Below are positions 28,629-37,215 of a DNA stretch of 38,255 bases, in pieces; position 1 is the first letter of the stretch, and every line of letters begins with the position of its first letter. Where the stretch lies: positions 1 through 38,255 of the forward strand of contig MPUH01000722.1 in assembly GCA_001970955.1 (NCBI GenBank), read 5' to 3'. Origin of the DNA: Stentor coeruleus (taxonomy: Eukaryota; Ciliophora; Heterotrichea; Heterotrichida; Stentoridae). The notes under the pieces were generated by a model. The model ran no database searches and was not told the DNA's origin. It was given only the letters and a program-made list of their open reading frames with translations. Both the position numbers and the translations under genes were made by a program.

Positions 28629-29340
28629 TTATATTAGCTTATTTTTTAGAGAGCTTGTTTTCGATATGTTTATAGGTAGTTTTTTTTTTTGTATTAAGGT
28701 CTTTAAGTTTTTCAATGATGCTTTTGAAGTTCTGTTTTTTTCTTCTTGATACTTGGTTATGAAACTTGTGAGAGCTTTGATTTTCCCTTCCCATGACTCG
28801 ATGAAGTGCTCGGTGCAAGGATTTGGCACACATGAAATAGGTTTTTATGTTGTGAAAGCATTTCCAGAACATAAAATTCTCGACTTAAGAATGTTTTGAA
28901 CTAGAGTTGATCTCCATAAATTCATATCTAACCTTATCACATCAATAAGCAAGTTGAGTATAATGATAATGTTGAAAACACTGACTTCTGAATCTGATAA
29001 TAAAGTCTTCCAATCTTTACTGAGAGGCAAAGCATTAAACCCCAGTTGTATGACCATTTAATATAGATATTTGTGTCCTATTATGCCAATCCCATATTCT
29101 TATTGAATCATCCCATACTCTTAATATCAGATATTCATGATTTTCAGTTAGCTCAAGGGCATTTACAATATTTATGTGACCTTCAAGCTTGCCTTCAGTT
29201 AAGCTAGTCTCATCTTCATATAATAATTGTCTTATCTTCAGAGCCTGAAAATATAATTTATCGTCACACATAAACATTTTTGTCCATACTGCGCCTGTAT
29301 GTCCATAGATTATTTGGTTACTATAAGCATCCGAATCTTT
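28629..29340 (-). pseudogene. Broken WD40-repeat protein
   Basis: On the minus strand, WD40 pieces follow one another with frame changes. They are YGHTGAVWTK, then (shifted) SGSEDKTIII followed by TGA, then EGHINIVNALELTENHEYLI, WDDSIRIWDWHNRTQISIL, NGHTTGV, and (shifted) FNALPLSKDWKTLLSDSE. A Lys-rich helical tail ends at 28629. The GH...WD periodicity is unmistakable, but at least three frame changes and several stops, including TGA at an expected Trp, rule out a functional gene. Two of the pieces are open for 66..80 codons; I take these as remnants. Confidence 0.72.
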
Positions 29341-29451
29341 AAATTACGCATAATCTCATCAATTTATCTCTGTAACTTATCTCTAAAAATATGAGCTTTT
29401 CTTATAAATCCTTTTTCAACATATTTATATCTTAGCTACAATTAAATTACA

Positions 29452-30249
29452 TCACTTTTTTGAAATCCTATTAGGTTTTCTCAAAAAACTTGGGATGTAC
29501 TGAGACTTTTTCTTACTATGTTTGAGCTTGGGTGATTGTCTTGACACTGCAGTTTTTTCTTTAAGTTTGGGTGTGTTCATACTTCTAGCCACTGGGGATA
29601 AGCTTATAGTCAAAGCCATATTTTTCATAGAACTTCTTGGAGATTTAAAAGTTGTAGGTGAAGTTGATGTCTTGCTCATGATTTCAGGCATAAAATCTTT
29701 AGGCTTTCCTATAAGACTCTCATAGTTTTTAGAGTCGTTGAGGAAATCTTCAGGCTTTTTTAAGTCTAGATCAGCAAAGCATGTCTCAGGTCTTCTTTCT
29801 AAATCTAATTCTCTGGTTTGAGGAAGAGTTTTAGACTTACGCTCTACTTCAAGGAGCTGGTCTCGGAAATAGTCTCGTTCTTTAGTTATTCGTGAAATAA
29901 TTTCTTTTTGTTGCTCGATCTCATGGCGTAGGTCATCGTTTGCATGCAACAGAATGCTGATTTTTTGGTTCAGAGTTTTCACTTGCTCTGATTCAGAGAA
30001 AATCAGACTGTCATCATCTTCTATATATAAAAGTTTCATTGAAGCTTCATTATATTTCTCTTCGTATGTATCTTTTAGTGTTATTACATGTTTAAGTTCC
30101 ATCTCTAATCTTTCAGCATCAAGTTTGTAGTCTTTGAGCATAGCGTTTTGTTGTTCAAGTGCATGGATTCGGTGCTCTAGTTCACTTGTATAGCCTGGGG
30201 AGTACTGAATATCTTCCAGTTCAGTAGTGAAATCATTGATTGCATACAT
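29452..30249 (-). CDS. Coiled-coil protein
   Basis: The protein has 265 aa. Residues ~15..140 form a long coiled coil (ELEHRIHALEQQNAMLKDY, then QKISILLHANDDLRHEIEQQ). Residues ~150..265 are Ser/Thr/Pro/Lys-rich and probably disordered (SKTSTSPTTFKSPRSSMK, then a basic end RKPNRISKK). The frame is open five codons further to a TTG, but the first ATG is at 30249. No known domain is present. It may be a centrosomal or ciliary scaffold, which is a guess from style only. Single exon. Confidence 0.72.
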   Translation of the reverse strand: MYAINDFTTELEDIQYSPGYTSELEHRIHALEQQNAMLKDYKLDAERLEMELKHVITLKDTYEEKYNEASMKLLYIEDDDSLIFSESEQVKTLNQKISILLHANDDLRHEIEQQKEIISRITKERDYFRDQLLEVERKSKTLPQTRELDLERRPETCFADLDLKKPEDFLNDSKNYESLIGKPKDFMPEIMSKTSTSPTTFKSPRSSMKNMALTISLSPVARSMNTPKLKEKTAVSRQSPKLKHSKKKSQYIPSFLRKPNRISKK

Positions 30250-30978
30250 AATTTTATCTAACAATCTTACCTTTATTAACTAAAAAATATTTTTAGCTTT
30301 GAATGATATTGTTTAAGAATTATAGATATGCTAGAATAATAAAAATTTTGGTATTTGAGAAATATAAAGTATATAATCAAGTGGGAAATTAAAAATAGAG
30401 AGTTTTAGATAAGAAGATGCTCTAATTAATAAATCTAAAGCAATAATATAGTATCATTTTTTATTTTAAACTCTTTTCTAGTCAATTGTGCATAATATAA
30501 TTATTAAGGAAGATAAACCTATATGATCATATACTAACACCACAATCTAATCAGCCTAGAATATTTATTTCTCATTATAAATATTCAATAAATAGTATGA
30601 TTACCTAGCTTTGTGATAAAAACTATATAAAACTTATAATATTTGAATAGCAAATGTTTTATACCTATTTTCTATATATAATCATTAAATATCAATTAGT
30701 GTTTTAGCTAGTTTCTAACTAATCATCTTGCGATATGCAAATATTACACTTATTACAAACCCTTAGCATATCTTAACTATGCTAATTTTTATCCTTATCT
30801 AACTTTCTAATGATCTTCCAACCTTTCCATTATTTTCAAATACTAACTATACTTAAAACCCAACAATAAAAACTCATCACAATACCACAATTTATAATAA
30901 ACTTTCTATTTAAACATATAAAACCATTATTTACAAAATACTTAATCAAAGCAAATTTTACATGATCTTTACTATTAA
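30250..30978. other. AT-rich spacer, no gene seen
   Basis: About 730 bases between two minus-strand genes. I see no coding, RNA or repeat signal. Its left part should contain the promoter of the coiled-coil gene. Confidence 0.55.
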
Positions 30979-32289
30979 TTAATCCAGTTGCGTCATAACT
31001 GGAAACGCTCTTCCAATATTCTTATGCGTGCTTGTAGGAGGAAAAGGCATTTTATTCATATTAAAAGTATTATACGCAATGCCTACATCAATAATACTAA
31101 GATTTCTTTCTCCACATATATCAGAAAAAATCCAAGGTTCCTCCCTAAGTAGTTTTCCAGGATCTTTAGCATTATTTATCACATTTCTGACCCTATTAAA
31201 AACTTCATCTCCTAGTTTTAATCTGATAAAATCCCCAATAAGCATAGGTCGTATAGGTGAATTTGGGCATTTTTTAAGTAAACTTTCGTTAAAAGTAAAA
31301 TGCCTATTAGAACTTTTAACAGTACTCACAGTTTCTGGTCTTAGGTTTTGCTCTTTATGTTCAATATGTGGAGTTGTTTTCAAATCAGGCATTAATGGGG
31401 TGTTTGGTTTAATTGGTCCCTTTGCTGAAAATGGGTGTTCAGGGTGATTATGAGTTGGTGTTGGTATATTAATCATAATTTCACGAGTATCTCTTCGATT
31501 TCTTCTTATTGATGGACAGGTTAGATTTAAAAATTCATTGTCTTTACCTAGATCAATTATGCTTAGACGTTGAGATGGATCACGATTGAGGAGCTTCTGA
31601 ATGTAGGTGTTCATTATAGATGAACATCTAGACACTGTTGGTATTTCCTTATTCAAAATTCCCATCATCACTGCTGAAAGTGTATCCGCTTGAAACAACC
31701 TATCTAAAGTAATAAGTTCATAAATAATACACCCTAAGCTCCAAGCATCAGCTTTAACATCATAAGGACTCCCATTACATATTTCTGGGGCTAAATAATA
31801 AGGTGTCCCAACTCTAGAACTAGTTAATTCCTCACTATAATTCAATACCTTAGAAAACCCAAAGTCTCCAATCTGTAAAGCTCCGTCTTTAGTTAAGAAA
31901 ATATTACTTGGTTTCAAATCTCTATGCATAACATGTTGAGAATGCATATAAGTTAGAGCTTCAACTAATTGTCCAAACCACTTCCAAACTTGTTTTTCTG
32001 AGAAATAAAATTTCTGATCGCGCGCTGCGCGAATTCTTTTTGATAAATCTCCACCTTCAGAGTAGTCAGTGACAATATAAAGGTTATGGTTTTCTATGAA
32101 GCTATCGTGGTACTGCACTATATAGGGATGGTCTAAAGACTTGAGGACTTCAGCTTCAAAAGAGATTTTACTGTCTGGACATAGAGGGATTTTCTTTAAT
32201 GCGTAGAGATGACCAAAATCGCTTTGGACCAAGCATACCTTTCCATATCGACCCTTACCTAAATTCGAAACTTTTTGATAGTTTTTCAT
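30979..32289 (-). CDS. NEK-family Ser/Thr protein kinase
   Basis: The protein has 436 aa. The kinase domain at the extreme N-terminus (~4..265) is complete: Gly loop GKGRYG (11..16), Lys32 in ALKK, an αC Glu near 47, HRDLKPSN (122..129), DFG (142..144), GTPYYLAPE (T-loop to APE at 167..169) and DAWSLGCIIYEL. The sequence style (VKVSNLGKG-like start, YIVTDYSEGGDL, KPSNIFLT) is that of NEKs, which act in ciliary, basal-body and cell-cycle control; ciliates have large NEK sets. The C-terminal third (PTPTHNHPEHPFSAKGPIKP and onward) is disordered, then a compact segment follows (RLKLGDEVFNRVRNVI). I start at ATG 32289; five more open codons run to a TTG. This start lies only 18 bases from the tRNA gene upstream. 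Confidence 0.87.
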   Translation of the reverse strand: MKNYQKVSNLGKGRYGKVCLVQSDFGHLYALKKIPLCPDSKISFEAEVLKSLDHPYIVQYHDSFIENHNLYIVTDYSEGGDLSKRIRAARDQKFYFSEKQVWKWFGQLVEALTYMHSQHVMHRDLKPSNIFLTKDGALQIGDFGFSKVLNYSEELTSSRVGTPYYLAPEICNGSPYDVKADAWSLGCIIYELITLDRLFQADTLSAVMMGILNKEIPTVSRCSSIMNTYIQKLLNRDPSQRLSIIDLGKDNEFLNLTCPSIRRNRRDTREIMINIPTPTHNHPEHPFSAKGPIKPNTPLMPDLKTTPHIEHKEQNLRPETVSTVKSSNRHFTFNESLLKKCPNSPIRPMLIGDFIRLKLGDEVFNRVRNVINNAKDPGKLLREEPWIFSDICGERNLSIIDVGIAYNTFNMNKMPFPPTSTHKNIGRAFPVMTQLD

Positions 32290-32302
32290 ATAACGATTAT
32301 AC

Positions 32303-32307
32303 AAAAA
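32303..32307 (-). terminator. RNA polymerase III terminator of tRNA-Ile
   Basis: A TTTTT run on the minus strand directly follows the discriminator base of the tRNA. This is the standard Pol III stop signal. It ends 13 bases before the kinase ATG. Confidence 0.85.
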
Positions 32308-32380
32308 TGCTCCAAGTGAGGATCGAACTCACGACCTTTGGCTCATAAGACCAATGCTCTGCCTACTGAGCTACTGGAGC
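32308..32380 (-). tRNA. tRNA-Ile (anticodon UAU)
   Basis: The gene is 73 nt, minus strand, with no intron and no encoded CCA. The acceptor stem GCTCCAG pairs with TTGGAGC (one G·U). The D stem is GCTC/GAGC with loop AGTAGGCA. The anticodon stem TTGGT/GCCAA encloses the loop CTTATGA, giving anticodon TAT, which reads AUA (Ile). The T arm is GTGAG-TTCGATC-CTCAC and contains the B box; the A box is TAGCTCAGTAGG. The discriminator is A. All arms are intact, so it should be functional. Confidence 0.95.
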
Positions 32381-32817
32381 TTGCTATTAGAATGATGAAG
32401 ATTTTTTAAATGTATTTTAGGAAATCTTAGACTTAAAATAATATTTTTTTGGAAAATTGAAGATGTGGATAGAGGTTTAGGGTATGATATAGGATTATGT
32501 GGGAAGCATAATTTAGGATTTTAGATTTAAGTGTGATGATAGTTTTATGAAGAGGCTATTAGAATTTTTTATTATTGTGGTATTGATATTAGTTGGTATA
32601 GTCTTGTTGGATTTTAATAATAAAATAGGCTTTGCTTTATAATAATATATATAACTCCATAAATAGTATATTAATACACTAGCACCAAGTAATTTATTTA
32701 CTAATCATATTCCTCAATAGTATTCTATATCGAAACTACTCTTAATACCCTATGATTACACTATAAGCAAACTTATTGCCATTATAAAGCTTTTGCAATC
32801 TTTTATAATCTCTTAAG
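32381..32817. other. AT-rich spacer, no gene seen
   Basis: This lies upstream of the tRNA gene. A 31-codon hydrophobic frame at 32547..32642 is explained by T-rich composition. Nothing else stands out. Confidence 0.5.
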
Positions 32818-34161
32818 CTAATTAATGCGGTTTTTAGCTGATCTTGAAACCAAAGCAGGGTGTTCTCTATTGCAAACCGCACATCTATTCGGCTCATTCT
32901 TCAAATCTTGTTTCCCTCCACACCAAAGGCATACCATTTTCAGGCATTTAACAGTTTGATGGGTTTCTTTATTATTATGACAAACAGTGCAGCAATAAAG
33001 CTTATTACAACAAGGAAATATCATAAAATACGATATATTGTTATAAGTATTGCAAGGAAGGTAACAATTAGGTACTCTTAATGTATTACCAGATGTCAAA
33101 GCTGAATGGAAACTATTACACGCTGAGCAATTATTTGGTTCAAATCTTAAAGCTTGTTTACCTCCACAATCAAAGCAAACCATTTCAGAGCATTTTAAGG
33201 CATTATGATCTTGCTCTTCATTATGACAGTTTCCACAGCAATAAAGATTATTACAGCAAGGGAATATCATCCAATATGAAGAATTTGAGTATCTTTTGCA
33301 TTTGAGTATTTTTTTGGCTCGACCTTGAGTTAATGATAATGAGTTTTGCTGAGAATTGTTTGTTGCAGTTTTCCCTACTAATGCTGGATGATTAACTCTG
33401 CATATAGAGCAATTGTTAGGCTCGTTTCTTAGAGGTTGTCTACCTCCACAGTATAGGCAAATCATTTCAGAACATCCTTGGTGGGGATGAGATTCTGAGT
33501 TATTGTGGCAAACATTGCAGCAGTATAAGTTGCCACAGCAAGGATATATCATAAAGTAAGCTATGTTGCTGTATACTGAGCACTTAATAAACCCTGATGG
33601 AACGCTTGTTGAAACTCCAGATACTAATGCAGGATGATAACTATTGCAGCTCGAGCAATTATTAGGTTCATTTCTTAGTGGCTGTATCGTTCCACAATCA
33701 AAGCAAACCATTTTTTTGCTTTTCGGTGCTTCGTGGTTCTGATCTTTTTGATGGCAAGTCCTACAGCAATAAAGATTATTGCAGCATTCATAAACCATCC
33801 AATACGATATATTTGAGAAATTAGTACATTTTAAAGTAATTTTAGCATTTTGGTTATTCCCTAAATTTTTTTTTATTAATGCAGGATGGTAGCTTCCACA
33901 GCAAGCACAATTGTTTGGCTCATTTCTCAAAGGCTGAAGTCCATCGCAGTCATTACAAAGCATATATCCACTTGATAATGGATTATGACCTTCAGCCTTT
34001 TTATGGCAGGTATCACAACAATAAAGCTTGCCACAACAGAGATAAACCATGAAATAAGAGATGTTTTCGAATACAGAGCAGTTTATTAGGTTTTTAGAAT
34101 CGTTAATGCTAAGGTTTGATAAGAGCCCTTGGAGAATAAAGAGGAGGTCTGAGGATTCCAT
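32818..34161 (-). CDS. Protein with five tandem CHY-type zinc-finger repeats
   Basis: The protein has 447 aa. Almost all of it is five repeats of about 68 residues at ~28..96, 112..179, 194..262, 288..356 and 370..438. Each repeat reads C...(F/Y).NI.Y(F/W)M(V/I)...CC..LYCC..CH....H......M.C..C...Q.L..EPN.C..C...H.AL. The spacing of CC, C-x2-CH, H, C-x2-C and C-x2-C matches the CHY zinc finger of the RCHY1/Pirh2 E3 ligases and of small mitochondrial/Chp1-like proteins. The opening CxHY is changed to Cx7YFM-type, so one His ligand differs. Each repeat could hold two or three zinc ions. There is no RING, which canonical CHY E3s carry. The repeats are joined by 15..30-residue Ser/Asn linkers. The function is unknown. 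Single exon. Confidence 0.78.
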   Translation of the reverse strand: MESSDLLFILQGLLSNLSINDSKNLINCSVFENISYFMVYLCCGKLYCCDTCHKKAEGHNPLSSGYMLCNDCDGLQPLRNEPNNCACCGSYHPALIKKNLGNNQNAKITLKCTNFSNISYWMVYECCNNLYCCRTCHQKDQNHEAPKSKKMVCFDCGTIQPLRNEPNNCSSCNSYHPALVSGVSTSVPSGFIKCSVYSNIAYFMIYPCCGNLYCCNVCHNNSESHPHQGCSEMICLYCGGRQPLRNEPNNCSICRVNHPALVGKTATNNSQQNSLSLTQGRAKKILKCKRYSNSSYWMIFPCCNNLYCCGNCHNEEQDHNALKCSEMVCFDCGGKQALRFEPNNCSACNSFHSALTSGNTLRVPNCYLPCNTYNNISYFMIFPCCNKLYCCTVCHNNKETHQTVKCLKMVCLWCGGKQDLKNEPNRCAVCNREHPALVSRSAKNRIN

Positions 34162-34572
34162 ATTTTTTATTATTTTATAGACTTTAAATTTTCCTGTGAA
34201 AGTTTAAACGCAAGTTGATTATTAGTGTTAAGATTTGTGGGTTGAGGGAAAATGAGATAAGAAATGTAAAAAAAGTATATTGCTATATGTTAAGTGAATA
34301 AGGATACACTTATAAGGGCAATTTTAATATTTATAGAAATTTGTAAACGAATTATTCCAACATAAAGCATCTTTCCAAACTCTAAACACTAATCATAAAA
34401 CTATCTTTGCCTAGCTAAAATCATTCACATATATATATCTAACCTAAATAGCCTCTTCTAAACTAAGTAATTGACTAAAAAATATCCACTAGTATCGAAA
34501 TTATATTCCAAATAAGCAGATTTCATCTTAACACATTTATATCCTAATTACCATCTCCAAAACCTACTTTAC
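34162..34572. other. AT-rich spacer, no gene seen
   Basis: This lies between the 3' end of the PDE gene and the start of the zinc-finger gene on the same strand. I see no coding or RNA signal. Confidence 0.5.
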
Positions 34573-35754
34573 TTAAAACTTAACTTCCCCTTCAATCTTT
34601 TTCTGCAAGGTCTTTCTATTCAAATTCAAATTTTCACCCAAATCCCTTTGTATAATATTGTTATAATCTGGATTAGGACTTAGTATATTTAATATATCAA
34701 TACTATCCCTAACAATAAAGTCAATATAAGCAAGCTGAACTCTTTCTCTATTAGTATTTTCCTCATCCATAAACGGACTTATTGGTATATTAAGTTCTTT
34801 TTCCATTTTACCCTGCATATTAAATTCTTCCATCATCGCATCAATCCAACCTCTATAAAAAATCCACGACCTAGCTGGCTTACTTAAATCTGCACAATGT
34901 AAAGTAAAAGTCATAACAGTAAGCCTATCTTCTAAAGTATCCTGAGGAAAGTTTTCGCCATAGATTTTACCTTGTATGCTACTAAGTAAGTCAAAATGAT
35001 AACTTAAATCAGTCCTAATAACCATATAAACGAGCATTTTTCTAACAAGTTTATAAGACTTCTGATCTAAAAAGTCAAGTAAATCCCTTTCCCCATCGCT
35101 ATCCATAAGTTTAAAAGCTGCAGCAACATGATGATTTTCTAAAGGCGATATATCAGAATATCTTATAGCCTTTGGATGTTTGGTTCTTATAAGAAACTGA
35201 CTAGTAAGCCCTGGATGTTCATAATCATGTATAAAAGCTGCAAGTATCCCAACCATTATATCCTGTTCACTTAGAAAGTTTTCAAAACCTGCTGTTTTAT
35301 AGAAATAATGTGTCGCTTGAACTGTGTCAATTATATGATTATGATTATGATACATATTATTAAACTGATATCCAAGATATAATGCACTCAAATAATTCAA
35401 CCATTTATCCAAGTTCATTTCTTCAAATTTTCTATATATGTCATATTTCAAAAATAGTCTTAAACATAATATTGGAAAACACCAAGTATCGGCTATTTGA
35501 GAAAATTTCAGCACATCCCAATTCCAATCATCAACTTTTTCTAATGTTTCATAAATCTGTTCTAGTTTTTCTTTTTCTAAAGGTTCTCTGTCCATAGAAG
35601 GGCTTGTAAAAGTTGTGTTGATACGCTCGACGTGATGGTCGGTGTTAAACATTTTCATTTTTATAGAGCTTTGTCGTGACCTTTTAAGGACTTTGTCGCC
35701 ACCAATTTTTTGACCTAAAATCGGCACGCTTTCTGAGAAGTCTTCGTAGTCCAT
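34573..35754 (-). CDS. Class I 3',5'-cyclic-nucleotide phosphodiesterase
   Basis: 393 codons from the first ATG. The catalytic domain (~75..365) is complete. It has YHNHNH (His136 as proton donor, His140 as metal ligand), HDYEHPG (His176, Asp177), ENHH (206..209), HCADLSKPAR (metal ligand Asp289) and VQLAYIDF (the purine-clamp Gln340 and its Phe346). It hydrolyses cAMP and/or cGMP; specificity cannot be read from sequence. Residues 20..40 are basic and Ser-rich. The frame continues upstream of this ATG without a break through the acidic linker to a TAA and TAG and then into the voltage-sensor gene, so the protein may originally have been, or may still be, longer. Single exon. Confidence 0.92.
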   Translation of the reverse strand: MDYEDFSESVPILGQKIGGDKVLKRSRQSSIKMKMFNTDHHVERINTTFTSPSMDREPLEKEKLEQIYETLEKVDDWNWDVLKFSQIADTWCFPILCLRLFLKYDIYRKFEEMNLDKWLNYLSALYLGYQFNNMYHNHNHIIDTVQATHYFYKTAGFENFLSEQDIMVGILAAFIHDYEHPGLTSQFLIRTKHPKAIRYSDISPLENHHVAAAFKLMDSDGERDLLDFLDQKSYKLVRKMLVYMVIRTDLSYHFDLLSSIQGKIYGENFPQDTLEDRLTVMTFTLHCADLSKPARSWIFYRGWIDAMMEEFNMQGKMEKELNIPISPFMDEENTNRERVQLAYIDFIVRDSIDILNILSPNPDYNNIIQRDLGENLNLNRKTLQKKIEGEVKF

Positions 35755-35862
35755 TTTGATTCTCCCTTTCCATGCTTTGTCTATTTCTGTTAAAATCGTC
35801 TCATCTTCGTCTGCTGTGGACTTTGTGTATAGTTTTTTTGATTGGATTTACCCGATTATCTA
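35755..35862 (-). other. In-frame linker between voltage sensor and PDE with TAG and TAA
   Basis: These 36 codons lie between the last sense codon of the channel part and the PDE ATG, in one frame with both. They read stop(TAG 35862..35860)-IIG-stop(TAA 35850..35848)-IQSKKLYTKSTADEDETILT and then EIDKAWKGRIK-M. The only interruptions are these two stops. The left-hand copy keeps TAG but has CAA for the TAA, so at least the TAA arose from a Gln codon or the reverse. No GT..AG intron of any length close to 15 nt can remove them. Confidence 0.75.
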
Positions 35863-37215
35863 TGAGAGGTCGTTTCGGTTTTCTCTTGTCAGAGTTTTTT
35901 CTTTGAGGATTTCTTCTAATAAATCAAGAACTCTTGTGACATTTAAACTCACGCTTTGATTCTGGGTTTTAAGCATGAGAAGCTTTTTCTTGCTTTCACT
36001 AACCCTTCTCATAACTATAATGACTCTGATAAGCCTTAGTAGCCTAAGCACAGCTATACCTTTGACTTGAGTATGATTGACACTAAAAGCAAAGCTTGTT
36101 AAGACTATTGCAGCATCTAGAAGGTTCCAAATTTCAAAAATATATGTGAAACCCCAGGCTATAAAACGAAGAACTATTTCAACAACGAAAATAATCAGTA
36201 AGCATAGATCGATATAGTAAAATATGTCTACAGCTACTGGAATATCTTGGATGTATATATCGATACTGAGATTTAATAATATGAAACAAGCATAAAAGAC
36301 AACTAGACCTATGACTCCATATGTGAATATACGACTTTCTAGGACATGGGCAAATTGTAAACGGATTTCTGTCATGAAAGAGTCATCGTTGATCCCTGCC
36401 ATAACTTGCTCGTCTTTCCATGTTGAGAATGTTCCTGTAACTAAACCGCAACGACGACTTATAAGCCACCAGATTAGAGGCTGGACGAGTAATGATTTCG
36501 CCTGGTCAATTACTATTGCTATTATCCATTCGGCCCAGACTGTGTCTGGGCGACCATAATTGTAGACTCCTATGAGGGAGGCAATTGCACATAGACAAGA
36601 GATTAGGAAGACTATTGCTACTGTCATCTCGCCGATACATTTTTTGATTATCTTGTCCCAGGGAGGCTCTTCTTCCATACTAAAATTGATCTCTGTCTTT
36701 ATTGGGTTTACTTTTCTTTCAAGTTCAGTTGGTTTAAAAGTTATATTAGAAGTATAAAGCAGTGCAGCTTCAAAGATTAACTGGCCGAAATTCGCTAAGA
36801 AAATACTGGCAAAAATCACACCAAAACTAATACAAACCCCACTGCTACAGTCTTCATCAGGCCACGCAGGTTTTTCACAAGCTTCACTCGGCCTAATGCA
36901 AATCAAATCATTCACACTAGTCCCAGTTTCATTACTAAATGTCTCTCTTGGATCATTATCAAAATTACTATCTGTTCCATTCTTAAACCTTTTAAAACAC
37001 GTATGAACCTTCCATTGCCTTGAATGATCAGAAGTCCAAGGAAAGTCAGAATTCAAATCCACATAATCTAAACAAATCTGAAAATCATCATTACCTTCTT
37101 TATAATCAAAATAATAAAGGTCTTTATATGTATTTCCGTTATATTTGATTTCTTTATTATAATTCTCGAATGAACTGTCTAGAAAATACACTTTTTCACA
37201 ATCGTGTTGAACCAT
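35860..37215 (-). CDS. Membrane protein with voltage-sensor domain (Hv1-like) and polycystin-like N-terminal half
   Basis: 451 codons are open here; an N-terminal part precedes them in other frames (next entry). The first ~125 residues are a Cys-containing, probably extracellular loop with sequons. Hydrophobic spans follow at ~127..150, ~196..217 and ~227..253 (WAEWIIAIVIDQAKSLLVQ is polycystin-like). From ~298 on there is a four-helix voltage sensor: S1 298..320, S2 332..355 with Glu346, S3 362..380 with Asp367, and S4 386..405 with R391, R394, R397, R403 and R404. No pore helix follows. Instead there is a short coiled coil (SESKKKLLMLKTQ, then VLDLLEEILKEK), the arrangement of Hv1/VSOP channels and voltage-sensing phosphatases. 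The residue aligned with the Hv1 selectivity Asp is Tyr308, so proton conduction is doubtful. The frame then meets TAG and continues into the PDE. Confidence 0.75.
   Translation of the reverse strand: MVQHDCEKVYFLDSSFENYNKEIKYNGNTYKDLYYFDYKEGNDDFQICLDYVDLNSDFPWTSDHSRQWKVHTCFKRFKNGTDSNFDNDPRETFSNETGTSVNDLICIRPSEACEKPAWPDEDCSSGVCISFGVIFASIFLANFGQLIFEAALLYTSNITFKPTELERKVNPIKTEINFSMEEEPPWDKIIKKCIGEMTVAIVFLISCLCAIASLIGVYNYGRPDTVWAEWIIAIVIDQAKSLLVQPLIWWLISRRCGLVTGTFSTWKDEQVMAGINDDSFMTEIRLQFAHVLESRIFTYGVIGLVVFYACFILLNLSIDIYIQDIPVAVDIFYYIDLCLLIIFVVEIVLRFIAWGFTYIFEIWNLLDAAIVLTSFAFSVNHTQVKGIAVLRLLRLIRVIIVMRRVSESKKKLLMLKTQNQSVSLNVTRVLDLLEEILKEKTLTRENRNDLS

Noticed and set aside
32547-32642. 31-codon plus-strand hydrophobic frame (MKRLLEFF...)
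   Set aside because: A T-rich stretch gives such Leu/Ile/Val runs by chance; there is no homologue or neighbour to support it.
35840-35870. Tiny intron that would remove the TAG/TAA of the VSD-PDE linker
   Set aside because: No GT occurs upstream of the TAG close enough, and no AG falls 15..16 bases after the GT in GGGTAA.
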